Below are positions 14,517-20,833 of a DNA stretch of 20,833 nt, one piece after another. The notes under the pieces were generated by a model that worked only from the letters and a program-made list of their open reading frames with translations, did no database searches and had not been told where the DNA came from. The position numbers and the translations under genes were made by a program. The stretch is from RGIG5579 sp045602025 (GTDB lineage Bacteria > Bacillota > Clostridia > Oscillospirales > SIG627), in assembly GCA_045602025.1 (NCBI GenBank), contig JAZSAT010000037.1:1-20833 (forward strand). Reading direction: 5' to 3'. The number at the start of each line of letters is the position of its first letter. Within the stretch, counting starts at the first letter, position 1.

Positions 14517-15800
14517 ATGTCTTCATTTGTAGATAAAACAGATATTTTTATCAAGGCAGGCAAAGGCGGCAACGGTGCAGTATCTTTTCGCAGAGAAAAG
14601 TATGTATCAAAAGGGGGACCCGACGGCGGTGACGGCGGTCACGGCGGTAATGTTGTCTTTCGCATTGATGAAGGTGAAAATACACTGATCAAATTCCGCT
14701 ATAAGAGAAAATTTGTTGCGGAAAACGGCGAAGACGGTAAAGGAAAACGCTGCCACGGTAAGCGTGGCGAGGATCTTGTGATCTCTGTTCCTCCCGGAAC
14801 CATTATTCGTGATAAAGAAAGCGGCAAGGTTATGTTTGACCTATCCCGTGATAAAGAATTTATTGCTGCCAAAGGCGGCAGAGGCGGTTGGGGCAACGCA
14901 CATTTTGCAACGCCTACCCGTCAGATCCCGCAGTTTGCTAATCCCGGCCTTGCAGGTCAGGAAAGGGAAATCACCCTCGAAATTAAAATGCTTGCCGATG
15001 TGGGCCTGATCGGATTTCCCAGTGTGGGTAAATCTACCTTTATTTCTCGCGCCAGTGCCGCAAGACCCAAGGTTGCAGCTTACCACTTTACAACTTTAAG
15101 CCCTGTTCTCGGCGTTGTGAATTTGGATGCTGAGCGTCATTTTGTTATGGCAGATCTCCCCGGCCTGATCGAAGGTGCGGGAGAAGGAGCGGGACTTGGC
15201 CATCAGTTTTTACGCCATGTAGAAAGATGCCGTCTGTTTTTACATATTGTTGATGCTGCAGGTAGTGAAGGAAGAGATCCTCTCGAGGACATCTCTATCA
15301 TTAATAAAGAGCTTGAAACATATGATCCCGAGCTTTTAAAACGCCCGCAGATCATCGTTGCCAATAAGGAAGATCTTGGCGTTTCCGATGAAGTCAAAGC
15401 ATTGCTTGAAGCAAAGTGTAAAGAAAACGGCTGGAAGCTTTTTTATATCTCCGCTGAAACCGGAAAAGGAATCCGTCAGGTGATCGAGGAAGCCGGTACT
15501 CTTCTTTCCACGCTTCCGCCCCTTAAAGAATATGAGGCTGATTTTGTGGAAGAAGTAGAGGAAACACCCGATTATAAAACCCAAAGAACTACGGTTACCC
15601 GTATCGGCGAGGTATGGATGGTGGAAGGTGAGTGGCTGATGAAATTTATTCAGCAGATCAACTTTGCCGACCGCGACCAGGTCCGCTATTTCCAAAAGGT
15701 AATGAAGGATTCCGGTGTTGAGGATGCAATGCAGAAGGCCGGCGTAAAAGACGGCGATACAGTAGATATCTACGGCATTGAATTCGATTACGTTTACTAA
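14517..15800 (+). CDS. obgE: GTPase Obg (ribosome assembly)
   Basis: 427 residues with the three-domain form of Gram-positive Obg. The glycine-rich N-terminal domain is clear (KAGKGGNGAVSFRREKYV, GGPDGGDGGHGGNVVF). The G domain has the P-loop GFPSVGKST (166-174), switch II DLPGLIEG (213-220) and NKED (283-286). A C-terminal OCT domain covers about 350-427 (RVGEVW-like TRIGEVWMVEGEW and IYGIEFDYVY at the end). Obg binds the 50S subunit late in assembly and is linked to stress signalling and, in Bacillus, to sporulation. Ribosome binding site GAGGTG at 14507-14512. The stop is one base before the mtaB start. Confidence 0.97.
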   Translation: MSSFVDKTDIFIKAGKGGNGAVSFRREKYVSKGGPDGGDGGHGGNVVFRIDEGENTLIKFRYKRKFVAENGEDGKGKRCHGKRGEDLVISVPPGTIIRDKESGKVMFDLSRDKEFIAAKGGRGGWGNAHFATPTRQIPQFANPGLAGQEREITLEIKMLADVGLIGFPSVGKSTFISRASAARPKVAAYHFTTLSPVLGVVNLDAERHFVMADLPGLIEGAGEGAGLGHQFLRHVERCRLFLHIVDAAGSEGRDPLEDISIINKELETYDPELLKRPQIIVANKEDLGVSDEVKALLEAKCKENGWKLFYISAETGKGIRQVIEEAGTLLSTLPPLKEYEADFVEEVEETPDYKTQRTTVTRIGEVWMVEGEWLMKFIQQINFADRDQVRYFQKVMKDSGVEDAMQKAGVKDGDTVDIYGIEFDYVY

Positions 15801-15801
15801 T

Positions 15802-17142
15802 ATGAAAAAAGCAGCATTTATTACTCTCGGTTGCCGCGTCAATCAATATGAAACCCAGTGTGTCCGGGAATTTCTCTTGCAGCACGGCTTTGAAGAGGTA
15901 TCTTCTGACGAAAGCGCGGATATTTATTTTGTCAACACCTGCGCCGTAACAGCGGAAAGCGTTCGGAAGGACCGCCAAATGATCCGCAGAATTCTTCGTA
16001 AAAAAGAAGAAAATCCTGACTGTGTTATTTGTGTTTGCGGCTGTTTTCCACAAGGAGAGAAAGGGGAAGTTCCTTTATTTGACAAGGTGGATGTTCTTGC
16101 AGGAAATACAAAGAAAAATCTGCTTGCAAAAATATTGGTTTCACTTTCGGATCAACCGCTTTCCGAAAGAGAGAAAATCGATCTGAGAGAAGATATTTCA
16201 AAGCCAAGATCTTATGAAAAAATGAGTCTTTGCAAAAGTCACAACGCCCGTGCTTTTGTAAAAATTCAGGATGGTTGCAACAGCTTTTGCTCCTACTGTT
16301 ATGTTCCTATTGTTCGGGGCAGAGTTCGCTCAAGAGAAATGGAAGATGTTATTTCGGAAGTGTCTTGTCTGAGTAAAAACGGCTATCGGGAAATTGTGCT
16401 TACCGGGATCGAGACCGGCTCCTGGGGAGAAGATTTCAAAGGGGATCTTTCTCTTTGTGACCTGGTGGAAAGGGTAAGTAAGGTAGAAGGAATCGAGCGA
16501 ATTCGTTTTGGTTCTTTAAAGCCGAGTGTCTTTACGGAAGAATTTTGCAGCCGTCTCGCAGCTGTGAAAAAGGTATTACCTCATTTTCATCTTTCGCTTC
16601 AAAGCGGCAGTTCACGGGTTCTTTCCTTGATGGGGCGTCGCTACGGCAGAAAAGAGGAAGAAGAGGCGATCGAAAGGATCTATCGGTATTTTCCCGATGC
16701 GGGTCTTTCTGCTGATTTGATCTGCGGCTTCCCGGGAGAAACGGAAGAAGATTTTGATCAAACCGTTTCTCTTGTGAAAAAAGCAAAGCTTTTGCACACG
16801 CACATATTTCCGTTTTCCCCTCGCAGCGGTACGCGTGCAGAGAATATGGAGCCGAAGGTTTCGGAAGAAGTGAAAAAGGACCGCTGCGCAAGACTACTGA
16901 GTGTAGCAAAAGAGGAAAGTGCTTTGTTTGCCGAAAAAAGATTCGGAAAAACATATCGGGTCCTGTGCGAACGGATCCGAGACGGTATGATGCTTGGCTA
17001 TACAGAGAATTTTATTTATACAAAAACGCCTGTTTCCGAAAGTGTTCGGGTCGGCGACCTCTTTGATGTGGTTTTACAAGAAGAAAAAGAGTTTTCTGTG
17101 GAAACGATGACTGTTTTTGCTCAATTGGAGAGAAACAGTTGA
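15802..17142 (+). CDS. mtaB: tRNA threonylcarbamoyladenosine methylthiotransferase MtaB
   Basis: 446 residues. MtaB converts t6A37 to ms2t6A in ANN-decoding tRNAs, using two iron-sulfur clusters. The N-terminal MTTase domain has its three cysteines at Cys11, Cys47 and Cys81 (ITLGCRVNQYE, VNTCAVT, CVCGCF). The radical SAM motif is CNSFCSYC with Cys159, Cys163 and Cys166. LTGIETGSWG and SLQSGSSRVLSLMGRRY are family motifs; SLQSG with the following pattern favours MtaB over MiaB, as does the GCRVNQYE start. A short C-terminal TRAM-like part follows. The ATG at 15802 matches the family N-terminus; there is no clear ribosome binding site, and the one-base gap to obgE implies translational coupling. 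The stop TGA lies inside a TTGACA element. Confidence 0.92.
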   Translation: MKKAAFITLGCRVNQYETQCVREFLLQHGFEEVSSDESADIYFVNTCAVTAESVRKDRQMIRRILRKKEENPDCVICVCGCFPQGEKGEVPLFDKVDVLAGNTKKNLLAKILVSLSDQPLSEREKIDLREDISKPRSYEKMSLCKSHNARAFVKIQDGCNSFCSYCYVPIVRGRVRSREMEDVISEVSCLSKNGYREIVLTGIETGSWGEDFKGDLSLCDLVERVSKVEGIERIRFGSLKPSVFTEEFCSRLAAVKKVLPHFHLSLQSGSSRVLSLMGRRYGRKEEEEAIERIYRYFPDAGLSADLICGFPGETEEDFDQTVSLVKKAKLLHTHIFPFSPRSGTRAENMEPKVSEEVKKDRCARLLSVAKEESALFAEKRFGKTYRVLCERIRDGMMLGYTENFIYTKTPVSESVRVGDLFDVVLQEEKEFSVETMTVFAQLERNS

Positions 17143-17174
17143 CATTTTTGCAAAAAAGTTGTAAATTATATAAT
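17139..17174 (+). promoter_or_regulatory. Probable promoter of the membrane-anchored LRR gene
   Basis: TTGACA (17139-17144), overlapping the mtaB stop codon, is followed after 17 bases by TAAATT (17162-17167) and then by TATAAT at 17169-17174, which would need an over-long 24-base spacer from the same -35. The region is clearly promoter-like, but which -10 is used cannot be told from sequence. Confidence 0.55.
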
Positions 17175-17203
17175 ATAATTCCCTCGAGAAAGGTAATATA
17201 AAA

Positions 17204-18499
17204 ATGGCAAAGAAAACAAAGAAAAACAGTAATGTAAAATCAATTGTACTTTACGGAGTGCTCTGTGTTGTACTCGTCGCATTCCTTGCGCTTGTTGGTA
17301 TCAGCGCATGGTTCCAGGGTTCTTCCATTATTGAAGACCGTGCTTTTTTGGATGCTGTCAGCGTTTATTTGGATAAGCTCCCCAGAGAAATTACCAAAAA
17401 AGATTTGAATTCCATTCAGTATGTTGCTTTTTCTGATATGAATACCCTTTCCCTCGGCGGTGCTGATGTTTATGAATTTCAGGTAGGCGAGGGCGAAGAA
17501 AGCAAAGAGCCTGTTGATGTTGCACTCCCTGTCGAGATCGATTTTGATGCTTGTATGTCTTTGCTCGGCGGTGTGAAATATCTTGATATCAGCGCAGATC
17601 CCGATTGTATCGAAAGTGCTTCTCAGCTTACCACCTTTAAAAAGCTTGAGCATCTTGTTATTAAGGATTCTGCATTGAAGGATCTTCCCGAGATCTCTAA
17701 GCTTACTACCTTGAAGTCTCTTGATGTTTCCGGCGTAAAGGTGGAGGATCCCGCAATTTTTGCGTCCCTTTCTTCTCTTGAAAAATTGAATATTTCTTCT
17801 ACCGGAATCAAGGACCTTTCTTCCTTTGCATATCTTTCTTCTCTCAAGAATTTGATTGCAGACGGTAACGGTATCACTTCCGTAGCCGGCCTTGGCGAGC
17901 TTGAAAAGCTTACTTCACTTTCCTTGGTTGATAACGAGATCGAATCTACCGATGAATTTGCTTCCCTTACAGCTCTTGAGGATCTGAATCTGAACGAAAA
18001 CAAGGTTGCAACCGTGGCCCCCTTGTCTGCACTGAAGAACCTGAAAAACCTCTATCTTTCCGATAATGAGATTGTTGATGTTTCCGGTCTCTCTGAGCTT
18101 GTTGCAGTTAAGGCTCTTTATCTGGATAACAACAATCTTTCCACGCTCGGCGGTGTTGAAAAGATGACCGCTTTGGAAACCTTGTCCGCAGTAGGTAATA
18201 ACATTTCCGATGTTTCAGCCGTTACTGCTCTGACAAAGCTCTCCAGCCTTTCTCTTTCCGATAATGAGATCACCGATGTTTCCTCATTGGAAGCTTGCAC
18301 TGCTTTGAAGACTTTGAAGCTTGATGGAAATAAGATCGTAGATGCTGCTCCTCTTGCAAAGCTTACTTCTCTTTCTACCTTGGATGTCAGCAAGAATATG
18401 ATCAATGACCTTTCTGTTCTGGATGGTCTGAAGAGCGGTAGCTGCACTGTAAGCTCTGATGATCAGAATGTTGAAGAAAAGGAAGAAACCAAAGAATAA
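17204..18499 (+). CDS. Membrane-anchored leucine-rich-repeat protein (SDS22/internalin-like repeats)
   Basis: 431 residues. A basic N-terminus (MAKKTKKNSNVK) and one hydrophobic segment (about 13-35) without an obvious cleavage site suggest an N-terminal anchor with the rest outside the cell. Residues about 40-120 form a non-repeat region, followed by some 13 repeats of about 22 residues (about 121-415), such as LTSLSLVDNEIESTDEFASL, LKNLYLSDNEIVDVSGLSEL and LSSLSLSDNEITDVSSLEAC. This is the short LRR class of internalins and SDS22, unlike the IPDSVTxIG type at the start of the window. The end is acidic (NVEEKEETKE) and lacks LPxTG. Ribosome binding site GAGAAAGGT at 17186-17194. Its place between mtaB and mrnC is unusual for an adhesin-type protein. 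Binding partner and function are unknown; a role in envelope protein interaction is inference. Confidence 0.85.
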   Translation: MAKKTKKNSNVKSIVLYGVLCVVLVAFLALVGISAWFQGSSIIEDRAFLDAVSVYLDKLPREITKKDLNSIQYVAFSDMNTLSLGGADVYEFQVGEGEESKEPVDVALPVEIDFDACMSLLGGVKYLDISADPDCIESASQLTTFKKLEHLVIKDSALKDLPEISKLTTLKSLDVSGVKVEDPAIFASLSSLEKLNISSTGIKDLSSFAYLSSLKNLIADGNGITSVAGLGELEKLTSLSLVDNEIESTDEFASLTALEDLNLNENKVATVAPLSALKNLKNLYLSDNEIVDVSGLSELVAVKALYLDNNNLSTLGGVEKMTALETLSAVGNNISDVSAVTALTKLSSLSLSDNEITDVSSLEACTALKTLKLDGNKIVDAAPLAKLTSLSTLDVSKNMINDLSVLDGLKSGSCTVSSDDQNVEEKEETKE

Positions 18500-18508
18500 T
18501 CAATATTT

Positions 18509-18537
18509 AAAAGCAGGGGAGCCACCCCTGCTTTTTT
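18509..18537 (+). terminator. Strong rho-independent terminator between the LRR gene and mrnC
   Basis: AAGCAGGGG (18511-18519) pairs perfectly with CCCCTGCTT (18525-18533) around AGCCA, followed by a run of T to 18537. The mrnC ribosome binding site AAAGGA starts only two bases later, so no promoter fits between the two. Confidence 0.92.
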
Positions 18538-18550
18538 GAAAGGAATTTTT

Positions 18551-18925
18551 ATGACAGAAATCATAGATTCTCCACTTCTTTTGGCATATCTCGGTGATGC
18601 GGTGATGGAGGTTCTGGTCCGCAAATATGTGATTACAAAAGAAACAACCAATGCGAAGTGCAACGCCCTTGCACTTCACTTTGTAACGGCAAAAAGCCAG
18701 AGTGAAGCCATTAAGAAAAATCTTGGAATTCTGACGGAAGAAGAAAAGAGCATCTTTACAAGAGGGAAGAATGCAAAAAGCAATTCCTCTCCCCGAAATA
18801 TTGATCTTTACTCCTATCGCCTTGCTACGGGTTTGGAAGCGGTTTTCGGATATAATGAGCTTTTCAATCGGCGGGAGCGAAACGAAGAACTTTTCAATCA
18901 GTTGTTTCTTGTTAACAAAGAGTAA
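18551..18925 (+). CDS. mrnC: Mini-ribonuclease III
   Basis: 124 residues, the size of Mini-III, which is an RNase III catalytic domain without a dsRNA-binding domain. In Bacillus subtilis it matures the ends of 23S rRNA. The signature is LAYLGDAVMEVLVR with Asp16, RGKNAKSNSSPRN (71-83), and YRLATGLEAVFGY with Glu96; these acidic residues bind the catalytic magnesium. The ATG at 18551 follows AAAGGA at 18539-18544; an in-frame TTG at 18536 would overlap that site. The usual partner cysS is not next to it here. Confidence 0.95.
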   Translation: MTEIIDSPLLLAYLGDAVMEVLVRKYVITKETTNAKCNALALHFVTAKSQSEAIKKNLGILTEEEKSIFTRGKNAKSNSSPRNIDLYSYRLATGLEAVFGYNELFNRRERNEELFNQLFLVNKE

Positions 18926-18971
18926 ATATTATAAAATTAACAGTTTTTGTGAAAAAAGTTTAGCTTTTTTC

Positions 18972-19000
18972 TTGCAATATTTTTCCCATTATGGTAAAAT
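18972..19000 (+). promoter_or_regulatory. Extended -10 promoter of ppdK
   Basis: TTGCAA (18972-18977), 17-base spacer and TAAAAT (18995-19000) preceded by TGG, which gives an extended -10 (TGGTAAAAT). A second TATAAT at 19012-19017 lacks a matching -35. An A/T-only inverted repeat just upstream (GAAAAAAG and CTTTTTTC, about 18951-18971) might weakly end mrnC transcription. Confidence 0.7.
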
Positions 19001-19043
19001 AACGATTGCGATATAATCGAATTATAAAAATACGGAGGAAAAT

Positions 19044-20833
19044 ATGAAAAAGTATTGTTATCTTTTCAAAGAAGGCGACGCTTCTATGCGTAACCTCCTG
19101 GGTGGTAAGGGTGCAAACCTTGCTGAAATGACCAAGATCGGTCTTCCCGTTCCCCAGGGCTTTACCGTAAGCACCGAGGCTTGTACTCAGTACTATGAAG
19201 ACGGTAAAAAAATCAATGATGATATCCAGGCTCAGATCATGGAGTACATCGACAAGATGGAAGAGATCACCGGCATGAAGTTCGGTGATAAGGAGAATCC
19301 TCTCCTGGTTTCCGTTCGTTCCGGTGCTCGTGCTTCTATGCCCGGTATGATGGACACCATTCTTAACCTCGGTCTGAACGAAGAGGTTGTTGATGTTCTT
19401 TCTGCTAAGTCCGGTAACCCCAGATGGGCTTGGGACTGCTACAGAAGATTTATTCAGATGTACTCCGACGTTGTTATGGAAGTCGGCAAAAAGTACTTTG
19501 AAGAACTCATCGATAAGATGAAGGAAGAAAAGGGCGTAAAGCTTGATGTTGAGCTTTCCGCTGACGATCTGAAAGAGCTTGCTAACCAGTTCAAAGCTGA
19601 GTACAAGGCTAAGATCGGTTCTGATTTCCCCTGCGATCCCAAAGAACAGCTTATGGGTGCTGTTGAAGCAGTATTCCGTTCTTGGGACAACCCCCGTGCC
19701 AATGTTTACCGCCGTGACAACGATATTCCTTATTCCTGGGGTACCGCTGTTAACGTACAGATGATGGCATTCGGTAACATGGGTGACGATTGCGGTACCG
19801 GTGTTGCCTTTACCCGTGACCCCGCTACCGGCGAAAAGGGTCTTATGGGTGAATTCCTTGTAAATGCACAGGGTGAAGATGTTGTTGCAGGTGTTCGTAC
19901 TCCTATGCCTATCGCACAGATGGCAGAGAAGTTCCCCGCAGCATTCAAGCAGTTTACCGAGGTTTGTGCAATTCTCGAGGATCACTACAGAGATATGCAG
20001 GATATGGAATTTACCATTCAGGGCGGTAAGCTTTACATGCTCCAGACCAGAAACGGTAAGAGAACTGCAAAAGCTGCTCTTAAGATCGCTTGCGATCTGG
20101 TTGCAGAAGGCATGATCGATAAGAAGCAGGCAGTTGCTATGATCGATCCCAGAAACCTGGATACTCTTCTCCATCCCCAGTTCCATGCTAAGATTCTGAA
20201 GAACGCTACTCCCGCGGGTAAGGGTCTCGGTGCTTCTCCCGGAGCTGCTTGCGGTAAGGTTGTATTTACCGCTGAAGACGCTGAGGCTTGGAACGCAAGA
20301 GGCGAGAAGGTCGTTCTCGTTCGTCTTGAAACCAGCCCCGAAGATATCACCGGTATGAAAGCATCCCAGGGTATCTTGACCGTTCGCGGCGGTATGACCT
20401 CTCACGCAGCCGTTGTTGCTCGTGGTATGGGTACCTGCTGTGTATCCGGTTGCGGCGATATCAATATGGATGAAGAAAACAAGAAGTTTACTCTCGCCGG
20501 CAAGACCTATGTTGAGGGCGATTACATCTCCATCGACGGTTCTACCGGTAACATCTACGACGGCATCATCCCCACCGTTGACGCTGAGATCGTAGGCGAA
20601 TTCAAGACCATTATGGAGTGGGCTGACGAGTTCAGAACCCTCAAGGTTCGCACCAATGCCGACACTCCCGCAGACGCTAAGAAGGCTCGCGAGCTGGGTG
20701 CTGAAGGTATCGGTCTGTGCCGTACCGAGCATATGTTCTTCGAGGCTGAGAGAACCGCCGCTTTCCGCGAGATGATCCGCTCCGATACCGTTGAAGAGGG
20801 TGAGGCTGCCCTGGAGAAGATCCTGCCCTATCT
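19044..20833 (+). CDS. ppdK: Pyruvate, phosphate dikinase (3' partial)
   Basis: About 596 residues are visible of a family length near 875; the window ends inside the gene. PPDK interconverts pyruvate, ATP and phosphate with PEP, AMP and pyrophosphate, often working in glycolysis in anaerobic Clostridia. Seen in order: the ATP-grasp nucleotide-binding part with LLGGKGANLAEM, LVSVRSGARASMPGMMDTIL and GTGVAFTRDPATGE; the phosphohistidine domain with GGMTSHAAVVARGMGTCCVS, where His454 is the catalytic residue and Thr452 the position that is phosphorylated in regulated plant and some bacterial enzymes; and the start of the PEP/pyruvate barrel with VRTNADTPADAKKARELGA and GIGLCRTEHMFF. The ATG at 19044 follows GGAGGAA at 19034-19040. 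Codon use is more biased than in neighbouring genes, as expected for high expression. Confidence 0.97.
   Translation, partial: MKKYCYLFKEGDASMRNLLGGKGANLAEMTKIGLPVPQGFTVSTEACTQYYEDGKKINDDIQAQIMEYIDKMEEITGMKFGDKENPLLVSVRSGARASMPGMMDTILNLGLNEEVVDVLSAKSGNPRWAWDCYRRFIQMYSDVVMEVGKKYFEELIDKMKEEKGVKLDVELSADDLKELANQFKAEYKAKIGSDFPCDPKEQLMGAVEAVFRSWDNPRANVYRRDNDIPYSWGTAVNVQMMAFGNMGDDCGTGVAFTRDPATGEKGLMGEFLVNAQGEDVVAGVRTPMPIAQMAEKFPAAFKQFTEVCAILEDHYRDMQDMEFTIQGGKLYMLQTRNGKRTAKAALKIACDLVAEGMIDKKQAVAMIDPRNLDTLLHPQFHAKILKNATPAGKGLGASPGAACGKVVFTAEDAEAWNARGEKVVLVRLETSPEDITGMKASQGILTVRGGMTSHAAVVARGMGTCCVSGCGDINMDEENKKFTLAGKTYVEGDYISIDGSTGNIYDGIIPTVDAEIVGEFKTIMEWADEFRTLKVRTNADTPADAKKARELGAEGIGLCRTEHMFFEAERTAAFREMIRSDTVEEGEAALEKILPY

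Noticed and set aside
18960..20732. A 590-codon open frame on the minus strand across ppdK
   Set aside because: It is antisense to an unmistakable ppdK with all catalytic motifs. The antisense frame stays open because of the strong codon bias of ppdK; its translation shows no recognisable family.

Overview
The window reads as chromosomal DNA from a low-to-mid GC, endospore-forming Firmicute, most likely an anaerobic gut- or rumen-type Clostridia (Oscillospiraceae-like); the lineage is an inference. It rests on a yunB sporulation gene, an L27 with the Firmicutes-type N-terminal extension next to its protease Prp, Mini-ribonuclease III, pyruvate phosphate dikinase, and a large BspA-like leucine-rich-repeat protein carrying cohesin-like domains. 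No CRISPR array, transposase, tRNA, rRNA or recognisable defence system was found.

Layout. (1) 1-4099, plus strand: the 3' part of a very large extracellular-type protein built from LRR_5 repeats, a cysteine-rich D-x-DCN-x-CG module in eight or more copies, and two nearly identical cohesin-like domains. It ends at a bidirectional terminator (about 4106-4136). (2) 4135-6206, minus strand: a CapA-like metallophosphatase gene and, upstream of it, yunB. (3) 6442-12945, plus strand: secA, two small-spaced genes for an unnamed polytopic membrane protein family (one single-module, one double-module), and asnB, apparently one operon from a good sigma-A type promoter at 6360. (4) 13038-13262: acpP with its own promoter and terminator. 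(5) 13388-17142: promoter, structured L21-type leader, then rplU-prp-rpmA-obgE-mtaB, a ribosome biogenesis and translation operon. (6) 17204-18925: a membrane-anchored SDS22/internalin-like LRR protein, a strong terminator, and mrnC directly behind it. (7) 19044-window end: ppdK, truncated by the window edge.

Most of the window is housekeeping: protein export (secA), asparagine synthesis (asnB), fatty acid carrier (acpP), 50S subunit assembly (L21, L27, Prp, Obg, Mini-III for 23S maturation), tRNA modification (mtaB) and PEP/pyruvate metabolism (ppdK). The parts that are not routine are the LRR-cohesin-cysteine module surface protein, the paired single/double-module membrane proteins between secA and asnB, the second LRR protein sitting between translation genes, and the terminator placed only a few bases before the mrnC ribosome binding site.
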